A DNA stretch of 64,000 nucleotides from CBDCCV01 sp965215025 (lineage in GTDB: Bacteria; Bacteroidota; Rhodothermia; Rhodothermales; Salinibacteraceae): assembly GCA_965215025.1 (NCBI GenBank), contig CBDCCV010000001.1, positions 2,108,001 through 2,172,000 of the forward strand, given 5' to 3'. The position numbers were made by a program, and so were the translations under genes. Shown here piece after piece: positions 34,854-43,137 of this stretch (position 1 is the stretch's first letter; each line of letters begins with the position of its first letter). The notes beneath the pieces are model-generated. The model was not told the origin of the DNA. It saw nothing but the letters and a program-made list of their open reading frames with translations, and did not search any database.

Positions 34854-37316
34854 ATGCTACGCAAAACGCTCATCGCATTCGCTCTCGTTCTCATCGCCAT
34901 TGCGAGTACCGCTCCGGCGCTGCTCTACGCGCAGCAAGGGCAGCCGCGCGGCGCGCTGGAGGGCGCCGTAACCGACGCCGAGGGGCAGCCACTGGCGGGG
35001 GTGAACGTCTTCGTTCCGGACCTCGAGCGCGGCACGGCCACCGAGGCCAACGGCACGTACCGCCTCGCCCGGCTGCCGGCGCAGCGGCTTCGGGTGCGCT
35101 TCAGCTACGTCGGCTACGCCACGACGACGCGCGAGGTGGCCGTGCCGCGCGGCCAGACGCAGACGCTGGACGTAGCGCTTCAGCAGGCCGCGCTCGAAGG
35201 GCAGGAATTCGTCGTCACCGGCACGCCTACGGCGCAGGACCCGCTCACGGCCACGCAGCAGGTGGACGCCGTCACGCCCGCCGACCTGGCGACGAACCGC
35301 ACGGCCGCCCTCGGCGACGTGATCCAGGAGAGCGTGCCCGGCGCCGCCTCGGTGCAGACGGGGCCGCAAGCCGGCAAGCCCGTGCTGCGCGGCCTCTCCG
35401 GCAACCGCGTCAAGCTCTTGGTGGACGGCATTGGGCAGGAGTATTACCAGTACGGCGTGCGGCACTTCCCGAACACGGCGCTCGCCGAGGCGCAGCGCAT
35501 CGAGATCGTGCGCGGCCCGGCGTCCATCCTCTACGGCTCCGACGCGCTCGGCGGCGCCATCAACGTCATCCCCAAAGCGCTGCCGGGCGAGGGCGTCGGC
35601 GGCACCGTGGCCGGGCAGTACTTCGGCAACAACAACGAGCGCGCGGGCACGCTCGACCTGCACGGCGGCACGGCGCTTGGTGGAGAAACTACCTTTGGCG
35701 TACGAGCGGGCGTGGAGCGGCGCGTGGCGGGCGAGTTCACCACGCCGGAAGAACCGACGTTTTTCGAGACGGGTGAGGGCGGGCGCTTTGGCGATCCGAA
35801 GTACACCGGCACGATCCCCTTCACCAACTTCGAGCAGTGGACGGGCTACGCGCAAGCCGGCCTCGAAGGCGACTTCGGCAGCGTGCAGCTTTTCGGCGAT
35901 TACTGGCAGAACCGCCACAACTTCGTCCTGCCCACCGGCGGCCCGGACGACGACAACCCGCAGAGTCCGCCCGTGAACGGCCTCGGCCAGAACATCGAGC
36001 ACGCCAACGTCGCGCTCAAGGGCACGCTGCTCACGGGCGACTTCGTGGTGAAGCCGCGCCTCTCGTATCAGAACGCCATCCGGCAGTCCGGCGGCCCGGG
36101 CAACACGCTGGGCGTGATCGACGAGGCCGAGGAGAACGGCGGCTTCGCCTACCCGGTGGATCTGGAGAAGAACATCTACACCGGCCGGCTCGACGTGCTG
36201 CATCCGCCCATTGGCGCGCTCAGCGGCACTGTCGGCGCGGAGGCGCGCTACGAAAGCGGCGACTCGAAAGGGCCGGTGCCGCTGGAGCCATCGGCCGAGG
36301 TGTTTCAGGTTGGCGCGTACGTCTTCGAGGACGTGGACCTTAATCCGGTGACGCTCTCCGCCGGCGCGCGGCTCGACTACCGCTCGCTCACGAGCGATCC
36401 GCCGCAGGAGACGGTCGAGGCGCTGAGCCTCTCTGAAGACGATCTGGAGAAGAGCTACACCACGTTTTCTGGCTCAGTGGGCGCGAACTACCGCTTTGCC
36501 GAGGGCTTCGCGCTGGCGGCGAACCTGGGCACCGGTTTCCGCGCGCCGAGCATCTTCGAGCTGTACGCCAACGGGCAGCACGGCGGCGTGGCGGCCTTCC
36601 AGCGCGGCAACCCGGAGCTGGAGCCGGAGCGCTCGTACAGCGCCGACCTCGGCGTGCGCGCCCGCACCGAGCGCCTCACGGGCGAGCTTACCGGCTACGT
36701 CAACCTCATTCAGGACTACATCTTCTTGCAGAACACGGACGAGACCCTGAACCCGGACGGCAGCGGCCCACCCATCTACTCGTCCGGGCAGACGGACGCG
36801 CAGATCGCCGGCCTGGAAGGGCGCGTGCGCCTGGGCGTGCTTTCGTGGCTCACCCTCGGCGCCGACGCCGCCGTCTTGACCAGCCAAGGCGACGACCTCG
36901 AAGAGAACAGCGAGGGCGACCAGATCCTGCCGCTCATCCCGGCAAATCGCCTCGGCGGGTTGGTGCGCATCGAGCCAGCCGGCCTTGGGGTGCTTGCCAC
37001 GCCGTTCGTGCAGGCGCGCGTGCGTCACGCCTTTGCCAAAGACGCGGCGGGGACGTACGAGCCGTTCTCGCAGTTCGACCGCACGAGCGGCCGCCCGCTC
37101 TTTGGCACGGCCTCGACCAAAGGCTACACGCTCGTCGATCTCACCGCCGGCGGCTCGGTGGCCTTTGGCGGCGCGTCGGCGAACCTGAGCGTGGGGGTGA
37201 AGAACCTCTTCGACCAGGCGTACCGCAGCTTTCTGGACACGTATAAAGGCTACGCGCTCTCGCCGGGGCGCAACGTGTTCGTCAAGCTCAGCGTGCCGTT
37301 CGGGACGAGGCGGTAA
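34854..37316 (+). CDS. TonB-dependent outer-membrane receptor 2
   Basis: The 820-residue protein has a signal peptide ending LLYAQQG, a carboxypeptidase-regulatory-like domain (about 35-115; GAVTDAEGQPLAGVNVFVPD, FSYVGYATTTREV), a plug (about 125-235; QAGKPVLRGLSGNRVKLLVD, RIEIVRGPASILYGSDALGG) and a beta-barrel ending RNVFVKLSVPFG. It is a paralogue-like neighbour of receptor 1 with the same domain order. The ATG has the ACGCT-ATG context. It is followed 43 bp later by a cupin lipoprotein, so these two may form a unit. The substrate is unknown; metal is suggested by the ZIP transporter downstream. Confidence 0.93.
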   Translation: MLRKTLIAFALVLIAIASTAPALLYAQQGQPRGALEGAVTDAEGQPLAGVNVFVPDLERGTATEANGTYRLARLPAQRLRVRFSYVGYATTTREVAVPRGQTQTLDVALQQAALEGQEFVVTGTPTAQDPLTATQQVDAVTPADLATNRTAALGDVIQESVPGAASVQTGPQAGKPVLRGLSGNRVKLLVDGIGQEYYQYGVRHFPNTALAEAQRIEIVRGPASILYGSDALGGAINVIPKALPGEGVGGTVAGQYFGNNNERAGTLDLHGGTALGGETTFGVRAGVERRVAGEFTTPEEPTFFETGEGGRFGDPKYTGTIPFTNFEQWTGYAQAGLEGDFGSVQLFGDYWQNRHNFVLPTGGPDDDNPQSPPVNGLGQNIEHANVALKGTLLTGDFVVKPRLSYQNAIRQSGGPGNTLGVIDEAEENGGFAYPVDLEKNIYTGRLDVLHPPIGALSGTVGAEARYESGDSKGPVPLEPSAEVFQVGAYVFEDVDLNPVTLSAGARLDYRSLTSDPPQETVEALSLSEDDLEKSYTTFSGSVGANYRFAEGFALAANLGTGFRAPSIFELYANGQHGGVAAFQRGNPELEPERSYSADLGVRARTERLTGELTGYVNLIQDYIFLQNTDETLNPDGSGPPIYSSGQTDAQIAGLEGRVRLGVLSWLTLGADAAVLTSQGDDLEENSEGDQILPLIPANRLGGLVRIEPAGLGVLATPFVQARVRHAFAKDAAGTYEPFSQFDRTSGRPLFGTASTKGYTLVDLTAGGSVAFGGASANLSVGVKNLFDQAYRSFLDTYKGYALSPGRNVFVKLSVPFGTRR

Positions 37317-37359
37317 ATCCGCAGCGCGCTTTTATTCATCTTCCGAGGAAAACAATCCC

Positions 37360-38106
37360 ATGAGAAGACTAACGCTTGCCCTCGCGCTCCTGCTGGCCGC
37401 CGCCGGCTGCGCCGATTCGCAAACCGAAACGGAGGACGCCGAGGCCACGACCGACGACCCCATCACCGAGCAGGAAGCTGCCGAGGAGGTCGAGCGCCAG
37501 ACCGGCGAGGCGGCCCAGCGGCTCTTCGAGAACGAATACGTCGAGGTGATGCGCGCCCGTCTGGCCCCCGGCGATTCGCTTCCGGCGCACGAAGGCGGCG
37601 CGCGGGTGGTGTATGCGCTCTCCGACTACCGCATTCGCTTTCAGCAGGGCGGGCGTGAGATGGAGCGCGCGTTCAGCCAGGGCGATGTGCACGTCCATGA
37701 GGCCGGCCCGCACCGCGTGACGAACATCGGCAACGCGCCCGCCGAGTTCGTTGTCTTCGAGCGTCGCAGCGCCGCATTGCCGGCGCCGCCGGACTCGACG
37801 CGCGCCGAGGACTTGGCCGAAGAGGCAGCGCCCGCGAAGCAGGACGTGCTCCTCGAAAACGAGACGGCCGAGGTGCACGAGGTCACGCTGGAGACGGGCG
37901 AGCGCCTGTCCGATCATCGGGGGTTTGAGCGCCTCGTCTATTCCCTTTCAGACTACCGCATTCGCCTCACGCAGGACGGCAGCGCTGAGAAGCGCTCCTT
38001 CGCGGCGGGCGATGTGCACTGGCACGCGCCTGGCATCCATTCGATAGAAAACATCGGGGGCGCGCCGGCGCGCTTTCTCGTGGTCGAGTTCAAGCCGCAG
38101 TCATAA
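37360..38106 (+). CDS. Lipoprotein with two tandem cupin domains
   Basis: The 248-residue protein has a lipobox (LLAAAGC). Two homologous halves follow: VEVMRARLAPGDSLPAHEGG with RVVYALSDYRIRF and QGDVHVHEAGPHRVTNIGNA; then AEVHEVTLETGERLSDHRGF with RLVYSLSDYRIRL and AGDVHWHAPGIHSIENIGGA. The repeated SDYRIR and GDVHxH...H motifs show duplication, and the histidines are placed as cupin metal ligands. It is anchored in the periplasm or outer membrane. It lies between a TonB receptor and a ZIP transporter, which suggests a metal-linked role. Function is not established. Confidence 0.68.
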   Translation: MRRLTLALALLLAAAGCADSQTETEDAEATTDDPITEQEAAEEVERQTGEAAQRLFENEYVEVMRARLAPGDSLPAHEGGARVVYALSDYRIRFQQGGREMERAFSQGDVHVHEAGPHRVTNIGNAPAEFVVFERRSAALPAPPDSTRAEDLAEEAAPAKQDVLLENETAEVHEVTLETGERLSDHRGFERLVYSLSDYRIRLTQDGSAEKRSFAAGDVHWHAPGIHSIENIGGAPARFLVVEFKPQS

Positions 38107-38216
38107 AGAAGGCGCGGGCGGTGGAAGCCTGGACGGGGCAGGGAATTTTGGCGTATCATCGTTCTCCCGGATGCGCCCCGGCCCCGAGAGCAGAAAGATT
38201 TCAAGCCTGCCCGTCC

Positions 38217-39113
38217 ATGCCGCCGCACACGCACTCCCACGCTGCGCCTGCTGCTCCCGAGCCATCGGTTTCCGAGGCGCCGGAGCGCCGCTCGTGGTCG
38301 CGCCTCGGCCTTATCAGCACGGGTGCGCTCATTGGGCTGACGGGGCTGGCCGCCACGACTGCGCTGTGGAAGCTCATCGGCATTGCGTGGATCGCGTTTG
38401 CGGCGATGGCGGGCGCGGCGGCGCTGGGACTGCGCGCCGCCGCCAAGCGCCACGCGCAACGCCTGGTGTGGGGCTACGGCCTGGCCGCCGGCGCTATGAT
38501 TACGAGCGCGGCGGTGTTTCTGGTGCCGGAGGCCGTTGCCCAGGGCGCCGCACTGGGCGGCTTTGGGATTGCGCTGGGGATCGTCGTCGGCTTCGGACTG
38601 CACACGCTCGCGCATCAGCTCACGCACGCGGGCCTGCCGCTGGAGCACACCACGACGGAGCTTACGGCACACGCGCTCGCCGATGGCGCTATCATCGGCC
38701 TCGTGTATGCGGCGATGCCGGACCTCGGGCTGGTGCTTGGCCTCGCCATCGTCTCGCACAAGGGGCCGGCGGGGTACGCGGCGGCGCGGCGGCTCCGGCA
38801 GGCGCGGCGGCCCGTCTCGCTCGTGCTCCTGCCGGCGAGCGCGACGGGGATCGCGGCGCTGGCCGTGGGCCTGGCGCAGCCGACGGGCGCGGCCTGGGTG
38901 CAGGCGCTCGTCCTCGGCTTCGCCACGGGCGTCTTCCTGCACGTGGCGATGGACTTCCTGCCGCGCTGCGAGATCGGCGGCGAGATCCACGAGGCGGCCG
39001 GCCTCTCCGAAGGCGACCACCATCTCCTGGACCGATTGCGCTGGCACGCCGTCGTGAGCACGGCCGCCGGCGGCCTCCTCGTCTTCGCCGCGTGGCTTCT
39101 CCTCAGCCGCTGA
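38217..39113 (+). CDS. ZIP-family divalent metal transporter
   Basis: The 298-residue membrane protein has a His-containing N-terminus (PPHTHSHAA), about eight helices, and the ZIP metal-path motifs ELTAHALADGAIIG (helix 4, His152/Asp156) and VSHKGPAG (helix 5, His181/Pro184). ZIP proteins import zinc, iron or manganese into the cytoplasm. The usual helix-5 HExPHE is reduced to HKGP, so selectivity may differ. It closes the block of two TonB receptors and metal-related lipoproteins and could be the inner-membrane step. The start at 38217 was chosen at the His-rich N-terminus. Confidence 0.82.
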   Translation: MPPHTHSHAAPAAPEPSVSEAPERRSWSRLGLISTGALIGLTGLAATTALWKLIGIAWIAFAAMAGAAALGLRAAAKRHAQRLVWGYGLAAGAMITSAAVFLVPEAVAQGAALGGFGIALGIVVGFGLHTLAHQLTHAGLPLEHTTTELTAHALADGAIIGLVYAAMPDLGLVLGLAIVSHKGPAGYAAARRLRQARRPVSLVLLPASATGIAALAVGLAQPTGAAWVQALVLGFATGVFLHVAMDFLPRCEIGGEIHEAAGLSEGDHHLLDRLRWHAVVSTAAGGLLVFAAWLLLSR

Positions 39114-39236
39114 GGTTTCTTCGCGCAGTCCGTTCCATTCCGGCGCGAATCTGCTCCCGCGTGAACCATTGGCGGGAGTAAAGCGTGTTAATGAACGCAC
39201 GCCGCGTACCCAAAGAGCAGCCGAAGAGCACCTACG

Positions 39237-40316
39237 ATGACGCCGAAGTACCTCTTCCGAAAAGCCGTCCTTGCAGCGTTTTGGTTCGGGGTGATGGCGG
39301 GCGCCGCGCCCTCCGCCGCGCAGCCGCTACGCCTCGTCCTGCCCACCGAGAACGACGCGCTCTTTCAAGACGACGGGCCGGCGTTCTATCAGTACACGGA
39401 CCGCACGTTCAAGGGCCGCCGCTCGCGCCCGTGGCAGGGCGGGCAGTACGGCTTCGTGCGCAACCCGAAGGAGACGGGCGGCGGCCTCGTCTACACCCGC
39501 TTCCACGAAGGCATCGACGTCAAGCCGATGCGGCGCGACCGCCGCGGCGACGCCCTCGACCCCGTCCGCGCCATCGACGGCGGGCGCGTGGCCTACGTCA
39601 ACCGCGAGGCCCGGCGCTCGAACTACGGCCTCTACGTCGTCGTCGAGCATCGGTGGAGCGGGTCGCCGTTCTACAGCCTGTACGCGCACCTGAGCCGCGT
39701 GGACGTGGAGGCCGGGCAGGAGGTGGCGCAGGGGGCGCCGCTCGGGCGCGTGGGGCACACCGGCCGCGGCATCGACCGGCGCCGCGCGCACCTGCACTTC
39801 GAGGTGGGGATGCTCATCAGCCGGCACTTCGAGCGGTGGTTCGACGAGCACTACCCGACCTCGGAGAACCACCACGGCGTCTTCAGCGGGCTGAACCTCA
39901 AGGGCCTGGACGTGGCGGCGCTCTACCTGGCGCTCCGCCGCAACGAGACGCTCACCATCGGCCGGTTCGTGACAGGGCAGGAGGCGCACTTCACCATCAC
40001 CGTCCCGCGCGAGGGATCGCTCGACCTCTTGACGCGCTACCCGTGGCTCTTGCGCGAGGGGCCGCGCGAGGGGGATGCCGCCTGGGAGATCGCCTTCACG
40101 CGCGGCGGCGTGCCGGTAGGCGTCACGCCCGTCGCCAAAGAGATGCGCGGCCCCGCCGTAGCCCTCACCGAGCGCGCCCGCACGGCCTGCCGCGCCCTCA
40201 CGAACGGCTTGCTCACGGGGCGCGGCGCGCGCTGCACGCTCACCTCGAACGGCAAGCGCTACCTCGACCTCCTCACGATCCTGGACACGCGCGAGCGCTC
40301 GCAGCCCGGATGGTGA
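39237..40316 (+). CDS. M23-family metallopeptidase, exported
   Basis: The 359-residue protein has a signal peptide (residues 1-28, ending APSAAQ). The peptidase domain has YTRFHEGIDVKP (zinc ligands His90 and Asp94), YSLYAHLSRV and RAHLHFEVG (His185, His187), the LytM/M23 signature HxxxD...HxH. These enzymes cut peptidoglycan cross-links, or regulate amidases if inactive; all ligands are present here, so it should be active. A C-terminal region of about 150 residues with a carboxypeptidase-like or beta-sandwich look follows. Its stop codon is overlapped by an ASCH-domain fragment. Confidence 0.88.
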   Translation: MTPKYLFRKAVLAAFWFGVMAGAAPSAAQPLRLVLPTENDALFQDDGPAFYQYTDRTFKGRRSRPWQGGQYGFVRNPKETGGGLVYTRFHEGIDVKPMRRDRRGDALDPVRAIDGGRVAYVNREARRSNYGLYVVVEHRWSGSPFYSLYAHLSRVDVEAGQEVAQGAPLGRVGHTGRGIDRRRAHLHFEVGMLISRHFERWFDEHYPTSENHHGVFSGLNLKGLDVAALYLALRRNETLTIGRFVTGQEAHFTITVPREGSLDLLTRYPWLLREGPREGDAAWEIAFTRGGVPVGVTPVAKEMRGPAVALTERARTACRALTNGLLTGRGARCTLTSNGKRYLDLLTILDTRERSQPGW

Positions 40317-40492
40317 CGCCTCCGCATCCTTCGGTGGCAGCGCTCTGGCGCGCCTACCTCGCCGCCTGTGGCGAGCGTCCTGAGACGACGGCGAAGACGT
40401 TCGACTACTGGCACTTCGGCGACAACGCGGCCAGACGAAGGCTAACGGTAGCGTGCCGCCGGCGCGAGGCGTTTTCTTCCCGTTACGGGTGA
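40310..40492 (+). pseudogene. Truncated ASCH-domain protein remnant
   Basis: The 60-codon frame starts HPSVAALWRAYLAACGE and continues TFDYWHFGDNAA, which is the N-terminus of bacterial ASCH-domain proteins (PxVxxLWxxYL...WHFGDN). It then changes to Arg-rich sequence and stops, without the Gly-x-Lys-x-Ala-Thr-Ala motif that should follow. About 100 residues are missing, so this looks like a 3' deleted remnant. It overlaps the end of the M23 peptidase gene (ATGGTGA). Confidence 0.5.
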
Positions 40493-40557
40493 ACAACGCG
40501 GGGCCGGAGAGGTAGCATCCTCCGCTTTCAACCCATCCAGAAAAAAGTGAAAACGCC

Positions 40558-40770
40558 ATGTCAGACGCCCATCGCCGCGACGCCGAGAACGAAAGCGAAG
40601 ATCCCAAGCCCAACGTCGGCACCGACCCGGAGGAAGAGCCGGAGGGGGGCACGAAAAAGCACGGCGTGTCGCTCGACAAAGAGAAGGTCCGCGAGCACGA
40701 GCGCGAAAGAGAAGAGCAGGAGCACCACGAAAGCCGCGAGGAAGCGTCCGAGCGCGTCAAGAACGCATGA
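40558..40770 (+). CDS. Small highly charged protein, unknown function
   Basis: The 70-residue soluble protein is rich in Glu, Arg, Lys and His (EKVREHEREREEQEHHESRE is typical) and is predicted disordered N-terminally and helical C-terminally. The ATG follows AAAACGCC, the recurrent start context in this window. Similar small charged proteins are often stress induced, but I do not recognise a family. It converges on the DUF421 gene. Confidence 0.5.
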   Translation: MSDAHRRDAENESEDPKPNVGTDPEEEPEGGTKKHGVSLDKEKVREHEREREEQEHHESREEASERVKNA

Positions 40771-40806
40771 CAGGCGGCCGGCCGGCGTCGTCGTCGTGCA
40801 GCGGCG

Positions 40807-41334
40807 CTACGCGGCCTCTTCCGGCGGTATCCGTTCGACGCCGTCTAAGAGGCCCAGGCGGTCGCTCTCCTTTTTGACGACGCTGAGGCCGGCATCGGCT
40901 TCCAGGACCACGGCCTGCACCTCGTTCATGTCGCCGTGGCCGGCTTCTCGGGCGGCGGCCTCGACCTCTTCCTCCGTGACGCGCTCGTGGGCCAGGGCCT
41001 CCTCGTGGAAGACGCCGTTGTAGAAGAGCAGCGTGGCGGGCGCCCGGACCGTCTTGGAGACAAGGTCCCAGTGAGCGGCGGCCTTCGTGATGGCGTACTG
41101 GAAGCCCAGCAGGAGTCCTATCGTCAGAAAGACCTCCGCGAGGACCACGTCCTTGAGGATGATGGCGGAGCCGACGGCCGAGCCGAGCGCTACAGTGACG
41201 ATCCAGTCGAAGTTGTTCATCTGCGCGGTGGAGCGCTTGCCCGCCACGCGCACGCTCAGGATGACGAAGAGGTAGACCAGAAGCGCGGAGACGGCAACCC
41301 GGCCCAGCTTGGCCCAGGACTCGAAGAAGATCAT
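40807..41334 (-). CDS. DUF421 (YetF-like) membrane protein
   Basis: The 175-residue protein has two to three N-terminal helices (VSALLVYLFVILSVRVAGKR, GSAVGSAIILKDVVLAEVFL) with the conserved VAGKRSTAQMNNFDWIVTVA and AIILKD motifs of DUF421, then a soluble C-terminal domain (APATLLFYNGVFHEEALAHE, MNEVQAVVLEADAGLSVVKK). The YetF/DUF421 family is linked to spore or envelope stress in Bacillus; its biochemical role is unsettled. Confidence 0.9.
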   Translation of the reverse strand: MIFFESWAKLGRVAVSALLVYLFVILSVRVAGKRSTAQMNNFDWIVTVALGSAVGSAIILKDVVLAEVFLTIGLLLGFQYAITKAAAHWDLVSKTVRAPATLLFYNGVFHEEALAHERVTEEEVEAAAREAGHGDMNEVQAVVLEADAGLSVVKKESDRLGLLDGVERIPPEEAA

Positions 41335-41385
41335 GGCATGGTTGGGCTTGGACGGTGATGCGTGTGATGCTTTGTGAGCGTCCCG

Positions 41386-42369
41386 TTAGGCCTCGCGCCG
41401 GAGCGCCTGAGCAAGGTGCTGCGCCGTGGCGGCGAAGGGCCGGAACGTGCAGCCCAGCTCGCGGACGGCCCTGCGGTTGTCGTAGCGGAAGCGCTGCGCG
41501 GCGGAGCGAGCGGCCTCGCGCGTGAGAAGCGGCGCCGTGCGCGTGACGAAGGCGGCGCCCTCGGCCAGCGCGGCGCTCCAGCGCATCAGCCGCGCCGAGG
41601 CGGTAAGCCGGGGCGGCGCCGCGCCGAACGCCTCGGCCAGCGTGCCGATGAGCGCGCGCCAGGAAAGGTTCTCGCCGCTCAGGACGTAGCGCGCGCCCGT
41701 CTCGCCCAGGTGCATGGCGCGCAGGTGGCCTTCTGCCACGTCGCGCACGTCCACGACGGCGGTGCTGCCGGGCGGGGCGGCAGGGAGGCGTTCTCCTCGA
41801 ACGGCGTCTACGAGGCGGCGCGTGTTCTCGCCCGCGCGGCCCACGCCAAAGACGAGCGCCGGGTTGACGATCACCGCGTCCAGCCCCTCGGCGATGCCGC
41901 GGTGCACCTCCAACTCGGCGGCGCGCTTAGAGCGGGCGTAGGCGGAGCGTTCGGCGGCGGCGTCCCAGGGCGTCGCCTCATCGATAAGGGCGCCGGGAGA
42001 GGCCGGACGGCCCAGCGCGGCGATGCTCGACGTGTGCACGAGGCGCTCCACGCCCGCTTCGAGCGCGGCGTTGACCACGTGCGCGGTGCCCTGCGCATTG
42101 ACGCGGTGAAGCGCGGCAGCGCCCTCGCGCCCGGCCTCGACGCGGCCCGCCACGTGGTACACGTAGCGCACCCCCCGCATGGCCGAGAGCAGGCGGTGCG
42201 GCTCGCCCAGGCTGCCGGTAAAGTGCTCCACCGCCTCGGCGGCGGGGCCAAGCAGGTCCAGGCGCGAGGTGGGCCGCCGGAAGATGCGCACCTCGGCGCC
42301 GCCCGCCACGAGCCGCCGCACGAGCGTCGCGCCTACAAGGCCCGTAGCGCCGGTGATGAGGGTTGGCAT
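41386..42369 (-). CDS. NAD(P)-dependent epimerase/dehydratase (extended SDR)
   Basis: The 327-residue protein has the Rossmann motif TLITGATGLVGATLVRRL (TGxxGxxG), VYHVAGRVEAGREG and LVHTSSIAALG, then SAYARSKRAAE with the catalytic Tyr-x3-Lys. The pattern resembles dihydroflavonol-4-reductase-like/3-beta-hydroxysteroid dehydrogenase-like SDRs, which in bacteria act on sugars, hopanoids or isoprenoids. The substrate is not identified. It follows the biotin-carrier gene on the minus strand, separated by a hairpin. Confidence 0.87.
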   Translation of the reverse strand: MPTLITGATGLVGATLVRRLVAGGAEVRIFRRPTSRLDLLGPAAEAVEHFTGSLGEPHRLLSAMRGVRYVYHVAGRVEAGREGAAALHRVNAQGTAHVVNAALEAGVERLVHTSSIAALGRPASPGALIDEATPWDAAAERSAYARSKRAAELEVHRGIAEGLDAVIVNPALVFGVGRAGENTRRLVDAVRGERLPAAPPGSTAVVDVRDVAEGHLRAMHLGETGARYVLSGENLSWRALIGTLAEAFGAAPPRLTASARLMRWSAALAEGAAFVTRTAPLLTREAARSAAQRFRYDNRRAVRELGCTFRPFAATAQHLAQALRREA

Positions 42370-42374
42370 GGCGA

Positions 42375-42431
42375 AGGGAGAAAGGGTGAGCGGGGGCGTG
42401 GGGCAGGCTTACACGCTCTCCCTTTCTCCCT
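42375..42431. other. Hairpin between biotin-carrier and SDR genes
   Basis: AGGGAGAAAGGGTGAGCG (42375-42392) and CGCTCTCCCTTTCTCCCT (42414-42431) are inverted repeats with one mismatch. The 18-bp stem could terminate or attenuate minus-strand transcription after the biotin-carrier gene. No T-run is present. Confidence 0.5.
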
Positions 42432-42447
42432 CTCCCCCTTTCCCAAA

Positions 42448-42975
42448 CTACGCTTCCATCTCCACAAGAAGTTCGCCTTTGCCCACGGCGCCGCCGGGCT
42501 GGGCGTGGACGGCGGCCACGGTGCCGCCCGACGGCGCGCGCAGCTCGTTCTCCATCTTCATGGCTTCGAGGACGACGAGGCCGTCGCCCGCCTCGACGGC
42601 TTGGCCGGCTTCGACGAGCACCTTGAGCACGAGGCCCGGCATGGGCGCGCGGACCTCGCGCTCGGCTGCGCCCGCGCCCTCGTCCAGGCCGAAGCGCTCC
42701 AAAAGCAGGTCCTTCTCGTCCTGCACGCGCACCTCCGTCTGCCGCCCCCCCAGGGTGATGCGCACGCGCCCGCCCGGCACCGGCTCGGCGGCTACGGAGA
42801 AGCTCTGCCCGTCCAGGCGCAGAGCGTAATAGCCCTCGGAAACGGGTTCAAAGGCGTACTCGGCCGGCGCGCCGTCAATGGTGAGGCGTCCGTTCTCGAA
42901 GGCGATGTCGAAGGTGCGCTCGCCCACAACGGCGCGGAACGTGCCATCCGGAGTAGGCAAAGAGGCGTCGGCCAT
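42448..42975 (-). CDS. Biotin carboxyl carrier domain protein (biotin/lipoyl attachment)
   Basis: The 175-residue protein ends in a biotinyl domain (about 105-173) with VVLEAMKMENELRAP, where the Lys in AMKM is the biotinylation site, followed by the hinge repeat VHAQPGGAVGKGELLVEME. The N-terminal half is beta-rich (TFRAVVGERTFDIAFENGRL), as in the BCCP-like subunits of acetyl/propionyl-CoA carboxylases or pyruvate-carboxylase beta chains. The partner carboxylase genes are absent from the window, so its enzyme is unknown. Confidence 0.87.
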   Translation of the reverse strand: MADASLPTPDGTFRAVVGERTFDIAFENGRLTIDGAPAEYAFEPVSEGYYALRLDGQSFSVAAEPVPGGRVRITLGGRQTEVRVQDEKDLLLERFGLDEGAGAAEREVRAPMPGLVLKVLVEAGQAVEAGDGLVVLEAMKMENELRAPSGGTVAAVHAQPGGAVGKGELLVEMEA

Positions 42976-43137
42976 GAGAAGAAAGGGGGCAGAGGCGTAA
43001 GGCGAAACGGCGAACGCGCACAAGGTACAAATCGGACGCCTCGCGTGCAGATGCCTCGCGCGCCGATGCAGCGACACATCGGCGGTGCCGGCCCGTTTAG
43101 AGAACGCAGCAATCCTTTTTCGCCGCCCGCCCTCCGC

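Noticed and set aside
42179..42829. Plus-strand frame continuous with aat (41374-43761)
   Set aside because: The upstream part runs antisense to SDR and biotin-carrier genes. Only the part from 43138 shows aat family similarity.
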